Origin: CAYMCO01 sp964388955
Lineage (GTDB): Bacteria > Chloroflexota > Anaerolineae > Anaerolineales > E44-bin32
Reading direction: 5' to 3'
Length of the DNA: 64,000 bases
Assembly: GCA_964388955.1 (NCBI GenBank)
Contig: CAYMCO010000001.1
Span: forward strand, 274,539-338,538
Below are positions 29,275 to 38,600 of the stretch, in pieces. The position numbers were made by a program, and so were the translations under genes. The stretch's first letter is position 1; every line of letters begins with the position of its first letter. The notes beneath the pieces were generated by a model, which saw only the letters and a program-made list of their open reading frames with translations, was not told the DNA's origin and ran no database searches.

Positions 29275-30465
29275 TTGCAAGACATCCAACGGGACCTATG
29301 GGGTGAGAACAGCCCAATGCTGTTTTGGCAGTGTCAGACCGACATCTCCAACGAAGCTTGGAGCACCGCCGTACGCCACGCGCTGCCCACACTTCAGATG
29401 GATGTTCAAGATCCTGGGCTGATTCCCTATCTCACCTTGGGGGAAGGGCAATTCGGCCCCGACCACTGGAGGCTTTCGAACCTAACTCGTGTCTATTATC
29501 TCCTCAAACCTGGGATCCCACGGTCCATTTCCAGGCGGTTGCGCTCGCTGATATCTCATCGACAGAAGGCAAGCTTTCAGCTTGGTTGGCCCATTGAAGA
29601 TCGATATGTCAGGTTCCTCTGGGAAACCATGCGCCAACTGATGCTCATCCTGGGCCGTCAAACGATCCCATTTCGAAGTCTCTGGCCTGACGGCCATCAG
29701 TTTGCTTTGGTGCTGACACACGATATCGAGACCACGAGCGGCTTGCGATCCATCATGCAGATCGCCGACCTGGAATCCGAGTTCGGCCTCCGTTCGTCAT
29801 TCAACTTTGTTGCAGATCGTTACCCCATCGACACCGGATTGCTGAGTGAGTTGAGGCACCGGGGTTTTGAAATCGGGGTCCATGGTCTCCGCCACGATGG
29901 GAAGCTCTTCTCCTCAGAGGAAACCTTCTTGCGCCGCGCGCACGAGATCAACGAGCACCTAGCCCAGCTCAAGTCTTTCGGATTCAGATCCCCCCTGACA
30001 CACCGTGATCCGCATCTGCTCCAGGCGCTTCACATCGACTACGATCTATCCTTCTTCGATACCGATCCCTTTGAGCCGATCCCTGGTGGAACAATGAGCA
30101 TCTGGCCATTCTTTATCGGCGACTTCGTTGAACTCCCCTACACACTCCCACAGGACTATACGCTGGTAGAAGTTCTTGGGGAGACCTCCCCAGCTATCTG
30201 GCTGTACAAGGCCGAATTCATTCGAAGCCACCATGGCATGGCCCTCATCAACACCCATCCAGACTACCTTAGGAACCCGCGGCATTTGCGGATCTATCGA
30301 GATTTCCTTTCCGCGATGGTCGAGAGGGGAGGGCATTGGCATGCGCTCCCGCGGAATGCTGCACGGTGGTGGCGCCTTCGCGCCTCACAATCCACCCTTG
30401 GGCGGACTTCCCTGTATGAGAGCAATCTGGTTCTTGACGAGGATCAAGTTCGAATAGAGGCATGA
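29275..30465 (+). CDS. Polysaccharide deacetylase family protein
   Basis: 396 residues. NodB-type motif 1 is LVLTHDIETT and motif 2 is GVHGLRHDG; FRSPLTHRDP corresponds to the conserved Arg/Pro block and MALINTHPDYL to the late His motif. The N-terminal 130 residues (LIPYLTLGEGQFGPDHWRLSN) are an extra region seen in glycan-locus members. No signal peptide. TTG 29275 was taken as start, with agaagcgg upstream; ATG 29317 is an alternative. It is the last + strand gene of the glycan locus. Confidence 0.85.
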   Translation: MQDIQRDLWGENSPMLFWQCQTDISNEAWSTAVRHALPTLQMDVQDPGLIPYLTLGEGQFGPDHWRLSNLTRVYYLLKPGIPRSISRRLRSLISHRQKASFQLGWPIEDRYVRFLWETMRQLMLILGRQTIPFRSLWPDGHQFALVLTHDIETTSGLRSIMQIADLESEFGLRSSFNFVADRYPIDTGLLSELRHRGFEIGVHGLRHDGKLFSSEETFLRRAHEINEHLAQLKSFGFRSPLTHRDPHLLQALHIDYDLSFFDTDPFEPIPGGTMSIWPFFIGDFVELPYTLPQDYTLVEVLGETSPAIWLYKAEFIRSHHGMALINTHPDYLRNPRHLRIYRDFLSAMVERGGHWHALPRNAARWWRLRASQSTLGRTSLYESNLVLDEDQVRIEA

Positions 30466-30587
30466 TGCTTCAACGCAAACACCAGCATTCCCTGTGCGGT
30501 CGCACACTGCCCATGTCTTCCCACCGACGCCGCACTCCCATTGCGGTCAGGTGCGAGCTGGTGAGAAGCGCGATCCAGAGTTGGCAG

Positions 30588-32087
30588 TCAGAATAAGGGT
30601 GTTGAGATACTCTTCCAGAGGTGAACAAGCACCGTATAAAGCTCAAGCCAGGATGCGGATTGCGTCAGCTTTAACCACAATAGAGGATGAATCCGGACCG
30701 AGTCTTCACCGAATCTCTGGCTGCCCCCCCCGAACACATTGCCTTTGATCACATAGTTCATCCCATCTCCGCCGAGCTGGGTTCGGTTCAAGATCAGTAG
30801 ATTCTCGGTGATTAGAGTGCTGTCGCCTCCCATTCCCATCCCATTCGCCCTTATGCCGGTATCCGCGCCAAAGATAATGTTGCCGTTGATCTCATTTCCG
30901 GGGTAGCCCGCAAGGTATATCCCATCGAGACCATTGGTCCGAAAGACGAGATTGTTGAATACGTGATTGTCCGGACCGTATATTGAAATCGCCCCCGCCC
31001 AATCCTCGGAGCCGTCACTCCAGGCCAAGATGTTCCCATAGACCAGTGATGCTCTAGCCCCCTCTCCAAGAATCACCACACCCCATGTCGAGTTGTTGTC
31101 CGAGTAGACATTCCCCTCCACCACCGTCCCGACTATTCCATCTTTGATATCCGTCCCTTCATTCCCTCCGGGAGTGTCATGGATTTGATTATGTATGATG
31201 TGGTTGTGGTCGCTGCCATCAGCCATATAGGCAGTTCCAATATAGACGCCCTCCCCCGGTCCCCGGCGTCCATTCTGATAGATGTCGTTGCCCTGGATTA
31301 TGTTGAATCTACTCCCTTGCCCGGAGCCCTCTGATGAGATGTAGACGCCCGGTCGATCGTTGCCGAATATCACCCCATTCCGGAACACATCATGGGTGCT
31401 GCCCTTGACCATCGCCACTCCTGCATGGCAACTGCCGGTGACGATAAAACCATCCACGATGACATAGTGCACATTGCTGAAGTTGACGGCCGCGGATTCG
31501 CAGTCGCTTTGACCAACATCCAGCATGACGCGTTCAGTGCCATAATTCATGATCTTTAGCGGGGTCGCAATGCTGGCCTTGACATGCTGCGCTTCATCAA
31601 CGAATGGGCCACCTTCCACCGTTGCAGAGCTCCCGTCTACAGCCTCGATCCGATAGACACCGTTGTTCGACTTCCAGCTATCATAGACATATAGATAATC
31701 ACCGGCGCGCACATCAGACAGCCCGGGCGCGAATACTACACGGTTGCGCCCGGTCAGCACCACATCCGCCAAAGCTTGTCGTTCGATCCCCGACTGCGTG
31801 AGCGAGAGCCGCTCCTGATACACACCTCCCCTCACCAAGACCGTGTCCCCGGCCCCTGCCCTGGCAATCGCGGCGCCGATTGAGCGTAGGGGTTGGGTGA
31901 ACGTGCCGGGCGACGAATCATCCCCTGTGGGACCGACATAATAGATGCGCCCACCGAACGACTGCGCGCCGATTGTGCTTTCCCCTGCGTGACTCAAAGT
32001 GCTGATGGGTGGCGGCAGCGAGGCCCATACGGATGAACAGGCCAGAGACAATATCATGATGCCATACGCGATCGTCATGCTGAACAT
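30588..32087 (-). CDS. Secreted right-handed beta-helix protein, C-terminus degenerate
   Basis: 499 residues. A signal peptide (MTIAYGIMILSLACSSVWAS) is followed by IYYVGPTGDDSSPGTFTQPL, the DUF1565-like opening of parallel beta-helix proteins, then many rungs with G-N-x-I/V repeats (ENLLILNRT, NEINGNIIFGADTGI). It aligns throughout with the larger paralogue at 32396-34501 up to the point where that protein reads EGNPEFIDRSAG. Here the frame continues as HPLLWLKLTQSASWLELY and stops, lacking the closing LDGG...DIGAFE segment. I infer a frameshift or decay. Likely role: extracellular glycan binding or cleavage. Confidence 0.8.
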   Translation of the reverse strand: MFSMTIAYGIMILSLACSSVWASLPPPISTLSHAGESTIGAQSFGGRIYYVGPTGDDSSPGTFTQPLRSIGAAIARAGAGDTVLVRGGVYQERLSLTQSGIERQALADVVLTGRNRVVFAPGLSDVRAGDYLYVYDSWKSNNGVYRIEAVDGSSATVEGGPFVDEAQHVKASIATPLKIMNYGTERVMLDVGQSDCESAAVNFSNVHYVIVDGFIVTGSCHAGVAMVKGSTHDVFRNGVIFGNDRPGVYISSEGSGQGSRFNIIQGNDIYQNGRRGPGEGVYIGTAYMADGSDHNHIIHNQIHDTPGGNEGTDIKDGIVGTVVEGNVYSDNNSTWGVVILGEGARASLVYGNILAWSDGSEDWAGAISIYGPDNHVFNNLVFRTNGLDGIYLAGYPGNEINGNIIFGADTGIRANGMGMGGDSTLITENLLILNRTQLGGDGMNYVIKGNVFGGGSQRFGEDSVRIHPLLWLKLTQSASWLELYTVLVHLWKSISTPLF

Positions 32088-32176
32088 GGACTAACCTGCA
32101 CCCCGGTGTTGCGACGGGCAGCCGCCAGCAACTAAGAGTGAACCTTCGCAGTGGGATGTCTCTACCGAGACGGAGA

Positions 32177-32212
32177 GACAACGGAATGGTATTTCGCCGC
32201 CATTCCGTTGTC
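32177..32212. repeat. Perfect 13-bp inverted repeat between the two beta-helix genes
   Basis: Arms gacaacggaatgg and ccattccgttgtc are exact complements around a 10-base loop. No poly-T follows on the - strand. It lies downstream of the larger beta-helix gene and 90 bp before the start of the smaller one, so it could be a terminator-like element or a protein-binding dyad. The rest of the 308-bp gap shows no gene I can support. Confidence 0.6.
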
Positions 32213-32395
32213 AAGATCTTCCGAATTCGACGATTCGAGCATGGGGTTCTTCTTGCCAGCAGGGCGTGGATTGTTCCACCAGCGCCACGTGTCCGAGGTA
32301 TTTCCGCCCTGGCGGTTTGCAGTCGAACCGAAGACAGGCAGATCCGGGCACGCAAAACTCTGCAGCCCATCTCTATCTGCGAGTGAGAGCTCGCG

Positions 32396-34501
32396 CTAGA
32401 GCCCTGATAATAGGTCCTGCAACCAGAATTGGACTGCGATTTGTGCCTTCGCCGTCCACGCGCGCATCCATTGCCAAATATCAGAGTCATCGGGCAGCGG
32501 ATGGCTCGCGACGTACCTTGCGATTTCGAACTTGAGGCGCCTCAGGCCCACGATGAACGGATCCTCGGGCCTCGCCTGTGGCGGCTTACCCGAGACCCCA
32601 CCCTCCGGGACGCTGGCCGGCATTGGCGCCGGTGCCGGAGCCTGTGCTTCGCCGCTGTCAGACGGGAGGGCCTCCTCTCCCGCGGGGAGATCCTCTTCCA
32701 AGGATCCTGCCGACGATGCCTCTTGCGGCTCAGGCATACGACTCTGCCCCTCGAGGCCCTCTGCCATCGCAGGGGCTCCGGAATCTGCGGAGGCCAAAGC
32801 GGGTGCCTCCGCCTGCACTGCTCTCAGCACGCCCGGGGTCGGGAACGCATGCACCTCAATGAAAGGGGTGACCGCCGATGGGGGCTCTGGCGGACCGATC
32901 TCTGGGGTCGGCGTTTGGGAGGGGATTATGTGCGGCGTCTCAGTCGCACTCGGGGCGGGCGTAGAGGTGGGCGCCGCCGCCTCACTCTCAAAGGCGCCGA
33001 TATCCGTCTTCAATCCCATGGGTCGCGTCCCGCCGTCCAGATCCGTGGTCAAACCCACCTCGAGGCCGGCATCAATGGCCGGGCTCGAAAGCTTGAGCTG
33101 GAAATTTCCGGCCGATCTGTCTATGAACTCCGGATTTCCCTCAACGGCATTCTGTCCTGTTGCGCTGCTGGCTCCATTGAACAGGTTGTTGGTGATTTCG
33201 AGTCCGGCCACGTTCCCCGCAAGTTGATTTCCGTTATCACTGAGGAGGTTGTTTATCACTCTTGCGTTCGTGACTCCGGGCCCCCCGCCCGCGACCCCGA
33301 TCCCGGTATCCGCGCCCGAGATCGTGTTGTTGTAGATTTCATTTCCCGGATAGCGCATCAAGTAGATTCCGTCCAGCCCAGCCAAATCGAATATCAGGTT
33401 ATTGAACACAAGGTTGTGCGGTCCGAAGATGCTGATCGCACCCGCCCACTCCTTCGAGCCGCTGCAATTCCTGAACACATTCCCGTATACCAGCGCTTCG
33501 GTCGATTCCTCGCCCAGAATGACGACTCCCCAGGTCGAATTGCTGTCCCGGAAGACATTCCCCTCAATAACGGTACCTTTCGTATGGGGCTTGATGTCCG
33601 CGCCCTCGTTCCCGCCCTGGGGTTGATAGATCACATTGTCAATGATGTGATTGTAGTCACTGTCGTCATCGCCATATGCTTCCCCAATGTAGACGCCCTC
33701 TCCGGGGCCGTTTTGGCCGTTGTCGTATATTGCGTTGCCTTCGATGATATTGTACGTGTTCCCCTCACTGTAGTTCTCCGAGGCGATATAGATCCCGGGT
33801 CGATCGTTGCCGTATACCTTGCCATTGCGGAACACGTTGTGGTGACTTCCCCTTACCATGGCCACGCCCGCGTGGCAGCTGCCCGTCACCTGGAAGTGAT
33901 CCACGATGACATAGCTCACATGATCGAAATCGACCACAGGGTTTCTGCAATCCGCGTGGTTGATGTCGACGGTAACCAGACCGCCTCCATCATTCCGGAA
34001 TATGATCGGGGTTCCAATGGAGGCCTGCACCCCGCCCGTCTCGTCTGTGAATGGCGTCCCTTCGACCTTCACGAACCCATCCCCGACTTTGACAATCCTG
34101 AAGGCCCCATTGTTGGACTCCCTGCTGCGATACACATACAAGTAGTCTCCAACGCTAACACCACCAAGGCCATCAAGCGACGCCCGATTCCCATTCGTCA
34201 ACTGAACTGGCCGTACGGCTACGCGTTCCTGCCCGGACTCGCTCAGTGTGACAAGCTCTCGATATATCCCTGAACGCACGTAGACTGTGTCCCCTGGGCC
34301 GACGCTGTTGGCGGCCTTCTGAATCGTCCGCCACGGCGCCGACTCCGTCCCCGGATTGGAATCCCTCCCATCCAGGGACACGTAATAGGCGTTTCCCGCC
34401 GCTTGTGTCCCCGATCCCGCTCCGGGAACCAATGCCAGCAGCAGGCCGAGCATCATTGCCATAGCTATATATGCATTACGCACGCTTCTGGACATACTCA
34501 T
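32396..34501 (-). CDS. Secreted right-handed beta-helix protein with Pro/Ala-rich tail
   Basis: About 701 residues. The start is set at ATG 34501, where gggaggttc gives a strong ribosome binding site; an upstream ATG at 34522 lacks one. Signal peptide (MAMMLGLLLALVPGAGSGTQAAG), then YYVSLDGRDSNPGTESAPW and a DUF1565/beta-helix domain with repeated rungs (FNNLIFDLAGLDGIYLM, NEIYNNTISGADTGIG), closed by DLDGGTRPMGLKTDIGAFE. Residues about 505-640 are a Pro/Ala/Thr/Glu-rich linker and the end is an amphipathic, Trp-rich helix (WQWMRAWTAKAQIAVQFW). Transcription should come through the GEMM riboswitch upstream. Confidence 0.88.
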   Translation of the reverse strand: MSMSRSVRNAYIAMAMMLGLLLALVPGAGSGTQAAGNAYYVSLDGRDSNPGTESAPWRTIQKAANSVGPGDTVYVRSGIYRELVTLSESGQERVAVRPVQLTNGNRASLDGLGGVSVGDYLYVYRSRESNNGAFRIVKVGDGFVKVEGTPFTDETGGVQASIGTPIIFRNDGGGLVTVDINHADCRNPVVDFDHVSYVIVDHFQVTGSCHAGVAMVRGSHHNVFRNGKVYGNDRPGIYIASENYSEGNTYNIIEGNAIYDNGQNGPGEGVYIGEAYGDDDSDYNHIIDNVIYQPQGGNEGADIKPHTKGTVIEGNVFRDSNSTWGVVILGEESTEALVYGNVFRNCSGSKEWAGAISIFGPHNLVFNNLIFDLAGLDGIYLMRYPGNEIYNNTISGADTGIGVAGGGPGVTNARVINNLLSDNGNQLAGNVAGLEITNNLFNGASSATGQNAVEGNPEFIDRSAGNFQLKLSSPAIDAGLEVGLTTDLDGGTRPMGLKTDIGAFESEAAAPTSTPAPSATETPHIIPSQTPTPEIGPPEPPSAVTPFIEVHAFPTPGVLRAVQAEAPALASADSGAPAMAEGLEGQSRMPEPQEASSAGSLEEDLPAGEEALPSDSGEAQAPAPAPMPASVPEGGVSGKPPQARPEDPFIVGLRRLKFEIARYVASHPLPDDSDIWQWMRAWTAKAQIAVQFWLQDLLSGL

Positions 34502-34660
34502 GAACCTCCCCGGGCTCGTCACGCAGAGGGCATCCCAGCCTGTCCTGGGATCCTCCCCATTGCATCTGCGATGACGCCCATACTCCTTCGCGACCCTCCC
34601 AACACCCCTTTCGCCCCGCGCCTGAATCCCCCAGAAAGCAAAATGCCTCCCGCCTGAGTA

Positions 34661-34776
34661 GCTCGAAAGGCAAAACGAATCCCGCTTTCGGCAGCTGGCT
34701 GTCCTGGCCGACCACTCCGGCTGTAGACCCTCTAGCTTTGCGCCGCCGGCTTTCGCCGGTTTTGCCGTTTTCGAGC
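34661..34776 (-). promoter_or_regulatory. Cyclic di-GMP class I (GEMM) riboswitch
   Basis: Read on the - strand, the element has GGCAAAACC, a GAAA tetraloop hairpin (CCGGC-GAAA-GCCGG), the core GGCGCAAAGC, GGGTCTACAGCC, then the second hairpin ending GGACAGCC and AGCTGCCG. These are the conserved positions of the GEMM-I aptamer, including the tetraloop and its receptor region. Outer pairing gctcgaaa/tttcgagc (34661-34668 with 34769-34776) could be part of the expression platform. It lies 70 bp after a TATAAT promoter and 160 bp before the beta-helix start. Confidence 0.85.
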
Positions 34777-34842
34777 GTTTGGCTTCCGTTTAGTCATGCA
34801 TCAACGCTGGGTACCAAATCCTCCCTTCCCTCAATTGCGCTA

Positions 34843-34872
34843 ATTATACACTAATGGCTTGCAACCTTACAA
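34843..34872 (-). promoter_or_regulatory. Sigma-70-type promoter for the riboswitch/beta-helix transcript
   Basis: On the - strand TTGTAA, an 18-base spacer and a perfect TATAAT. It stands directly upstream of the GEMM riboswitch. The remainder of the gap up to 35179 has no gene I can support. Confidence 0.7.
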
Positions 34873-35179
34873 CTACCTTACCACTTATATAGCGATAGTA
34901 CCGGGGTACCGGATCTCCTGCCCCGACGGTGCTCAAATGCCAGCCGCATCGGGCATCCCGCAGGAACCCGCTCCTTCCCCGTTCTGAGTCGCTCCGCAAC
35001 CCCCCTATCCCGCCGCCGCTCCTCGAAACGCCGATCGTTGATGGCTTCCCCCGAGTTTGGCATAGAACCTGCATCCCCCCAGGAAAACGATCCGTATCTC
35101 GCCCGACCGCCAAGCGGTTATCGGATCAGCGGTTTGCAGGTGCCTTCCCAATCGGCGCCGGCGGAATGGAAAAGAGATC

Positions 35180-35581
35180 ATGACCACAGCTAACGTGCTA
35201 GTTGTCGATGACGACCCGGAAATGTGCCGCCTCGTCTCCACGATCTTGCATCCATCGGACATCCAGGTGGAAACAGCCTTGGACGGCTACCAAGGGATCG
35301 AGAAGGCGCAGCAGCGCAAACCCGATTTGATCGTCCTGGATGTCATGATGCCCGGTATGGACGGATGGGAGGCTTATCGGCACATCAAGGATGTCAGCAA
35401 TGCGCCGATCATGTTCCTGACGGTGCTTTCCGATGATGCCAGCCGCGAGCGCGGCAGGGAATTGGGAGCGGTCGATTTTCTGCACAAGCCTTTTGGAGCG
35501 AGAGAATTCCTTGAGCGCGTCAAAAGGCTTATCCGCGAGAGCGCACCTCAGACCCCGGCGCTATCTCCCAGCGGGACGTAG
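35180..35581 (+). CDS. Stand-alone response-regulator receiver
   Basis: 133 residues, receiver domain only: VVDDDPEM acidic pair, phospho-acceptor Asp in IVLDVMMP, Thr in MFLTVLSDD, Lys in HKPFG. No output domain. It closely matches the receiver fused to the sugar transferase at 4620 (shared wording QVE.A..G.QG.E, MDGWE.Y, MFLTVLSD, LGAVDF). Possibly it competes for the same kinase or acts as a phosphate sink. No histidine kinase gene is in the window. Confidence 0.93.
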   Translation: MTTANVLVVDDDPEMCRLVSTILHPSDIQVETALDGYQGIEKAQQRKPDLIVLDVMMPGMDGWEAYRHIKDVSNAPIMFLTVLSDDASRERGRELGAVDFLHKPFGAREFLERVKRLIRESAPQTPALSPSGT

Positions 35582-35619
35582 CTGGCAATTCACCGCACCA
35601 GGGGGCTTTGGCTGCCTGG

Positions 35620-38600
35620 CTACATCGCTCGCGAGGCGATGAGCAGGACCATCATTCCAAGCATGAGAATGCCGATCATGGCCAGAATCAGGAATGGCCG
35701 TTCGATCAGCCAATCCAGGACCGCAGGGAAGGGATCCCCGCTCGATTCGGGATTCTCGACCGACGGCGCTGTCGCGGTCGCCTCGGCGGTCCCGGGATCC
35801 TCCGTGGGTTCAGGGGTAGGGCTTGCCGTGCCTCCGGCCGCCGTCGCGAGCGGCAGGGTCGGTGCCCCAATCACCGTTCCGGTCGGCGTGGGGAGCACTG
35901 AGAAGTCCGCCGCACCGGCGAGCCAGAAGGTCCCTGCCCCTGCGTTGGCATCCACCACCCGCATTTCCAGCGTCACGTCTCCGGTGAAGATCACGCTGAT
36001 GCGGTAAGCCGTCTGACCCAAGGTGGACTTGGTGATTTGACGGCTGCTGCCGTCTGCGGTGAACTCAAAGGTTGTTGACCCCCCGGTGTTGTGGTTCGCA
36101 CCCACATAAACCCGCACCGTGCGAAGCTCTTCATCTCCCTCCAACGCCAACCGCCACGCATTGCCCTCGCTCGCGAGTTGGGCGATGCCGCCGGTGTCGA
36201 CGAGCGCTCCGCCGTCGTAGAACATCCAACCGTCCAGCACCGGGAAGGCACCATCTGCGAAAACGGGATCCATGATCTCCAGCGGCGATATTGCCACGTT
36301 GCCGTGCTGCCCGGAGCGGGCCACCAGGTATTCACGCCCCAGGAAGTCGACCGCATAGGCGGGAAGCTCCTCGATGGCGATCCATGCATCTCCGGCTTCC
36401 GTCGCAGCACTCGTGCTGGTTCTCGTCGGCTTGGGCGTGCTGGTCTTCGTCGGCTTGGGTGTGTTCGTGGCCCCCGCCTCATGGGTGGCGGTAGCCGTCG
36501 AAGTGGCCGTGGTGGTGGTGGCCGTGCTGGTTGCGGAAACCGTCGCAAAGGGGGTGTGTGTCGCCGTACCAGTTGAGGTGGTGGTCGCAGTCGACCCCGC
36601 GGCCGATGTCGGCGTGGAGGTATGAGACGGAGAGGGGGTTGTGGTCAGAGTACGCGTGGGAGCCGGCGTGCCGGTCGCGGCGCTGGTGCTCGTCGCCGTC
36701 GCCGTGACGCTCGCTGTCGGGGTGACCGTCGGCGTCGAAGTCCTTGTGGAGGTGACGCTCGGCGTGCTGCTGGAAGACGGGGTTGGTGAGATCGTCTCCG
36801 TCGGGGTCGCGGTCCTTGTGGGTGCGTTGGTCTCCGTCACGGTGGCGGTTTGCGTGGACGTGCCGGTGGGTGCGCTCGTCTGAGACGCTGTGGGCGTATG
36901 GGTGGCGGTGCTGCTGGGCGTGCCCGTTGCCGTTATGGTGTGCATTTCCGTAGGTGTAGGCGTCGGCGAGACGGTCGCCGTATGGGTGGCGGTGCCCGTC
37001 GGCACGTTGGTCTCGGTGATTGTCGCCGTGGCCGTCCCGGTGGGGCTGGGCGTCGGCGTCGGCGAGACGGTGGCCGTTTGCGTGGCGGTGCTCGTCGGCG
37101 CGTTCGTCTCCGTGATTGTCGCCGTGGCCGTCCCGGTGGGGCTGGGCGTCGGCGAGACGGTCGCCGTATGGGTGGCGGTGCCCGTCGGCACGTTGGTCTN
37201 NNNNNNNNNNNNNNNNNNNNNNNNNNNNNNNNNNNNNNNNNNNNNNNNNNNNNNNNNNNNNNNNNNNNNNNNNNNNNNNNNNNNNNNNNNNNNNNNNNNT
37301 GGGCGTCGGCGTCGGCGAGACGGTGGCCGTTTGCGTGGCGGTGCTCGTCGGCGCATTTGTCTCCGTAGCGGTTTGCGTGGCCGTGCCCGTTGGTGAGCTT
37401 GTCTCAGTGACGGTCGCCGTGAAGGTGGCGGTGCTGGTGGCGGCGCTGGTCGACGTCGCGGTGGGCGTATGAGTGGGTGTCGCTGTGGCGGTGGCAGTCG
37501 CGCTGGGCGCACGCGTATCAGTGGCGGTGGGTGTTTGGGTGGCGGTGGCTGTTGCGGTTGAGGTCTGTGTCAGCGTGAAGGTATATGTCGCAGTGGGCTC
37601 TGGCGTCGGCGAGCCGGTGGCCGTGTGCGTCGCCGTCGGTGCAGGCGTGTATGCGTCTGTGGGCGTCCGGGTCCGTGTGTCGGTCGCGGTTGCCGTGAAC
37701 GTCGCCGTCGAACTCGGCGTCGGCGAGCCGGTGGCCGTAAAGGTTGCGGTTGGCGTGTAAGTCCAGGTCGGCGTATGGGTATGGGTCTGAGTGGGCGTCG
37801 GGGTCTGCGTGCTGGTCCCGGTTGATGTGCTTGTAGGAGTGGGGCTGGAGGTGGCCGTCGCGGTGGTCGTGGCTGTGCTGGTGGAAGTCCTCGTAGCGGT
37901 GGCGGTAGCCGTCGCGCTGGACGTCGCGGTGGGAGTCTCCGTCGCGCCGCCCAGGCTGATGGTGACCACAAACCCGTTGGCGGTGGCGGAATCCACCGAA
38001 ACGGTGATTCCGTTGGCCGGGTCCGAGAAGGAATCCCCCACCAGATAGCCGGCGTCGGAGGTATCCCCATCTGCAGTTTCGTCCACAACATGTGCGGGCT
38101 CGCTCCTGCCGGTATCGACCTCGTGGATGATCACCGCGCTCTCCCACAGCTTCACGTCGTAGCTCGAGGCCGCCTTCTGCCGCGCTTCGACGGTGTAGAA
38201 ATGGGTCGAGGAACCGTCGATGGGAATCTGCGCCATCCAATAGTCCGACGCGCCCGGCTGGGCTAGCTCTTCCAGAGTGATGCTGTGCGAACCGGCGGTG
38301 GCCGTGTATTTGCGGGCCGCAGGGATCCAGTTGAGCTCGTCTTTGTGATAGGAAATCGTGTGCTGCCCGAGGCATCCGTAGGTGGGGCTGGTTGAATCTA
38401 CGCAGTTTGCCCAACTGTCGCTCATCACATCCCAGTCATTGGTGTACGGATTGCCGTTGGCGGCCCCCCAGTCATCCGTGGAATGGGGCAGACCGAAGCC
38501 GTGGCCCATCTCGTGCGCGATGGCGGTTTGATTGCCGTATCCCCAGGGAGGCTCCCAGGTCGAATACCAGATACGCGATTCGCCGTCGAGCGTCGCCCAA

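Noticed and set aside
32429..34273. Long + strand open frame opposite the larger beta-helix gene
   Set aside because: Antisense to a gene with signal peptide, ribosome binding site and clear repeat structure; composition is a shadow of it.
36420..37960. Possible CRISPR or other regularly spaced array
   Set aside because: The repeats are in frame, coding and contiguous without unique spacers; they encode a Thr/Pro stalk.
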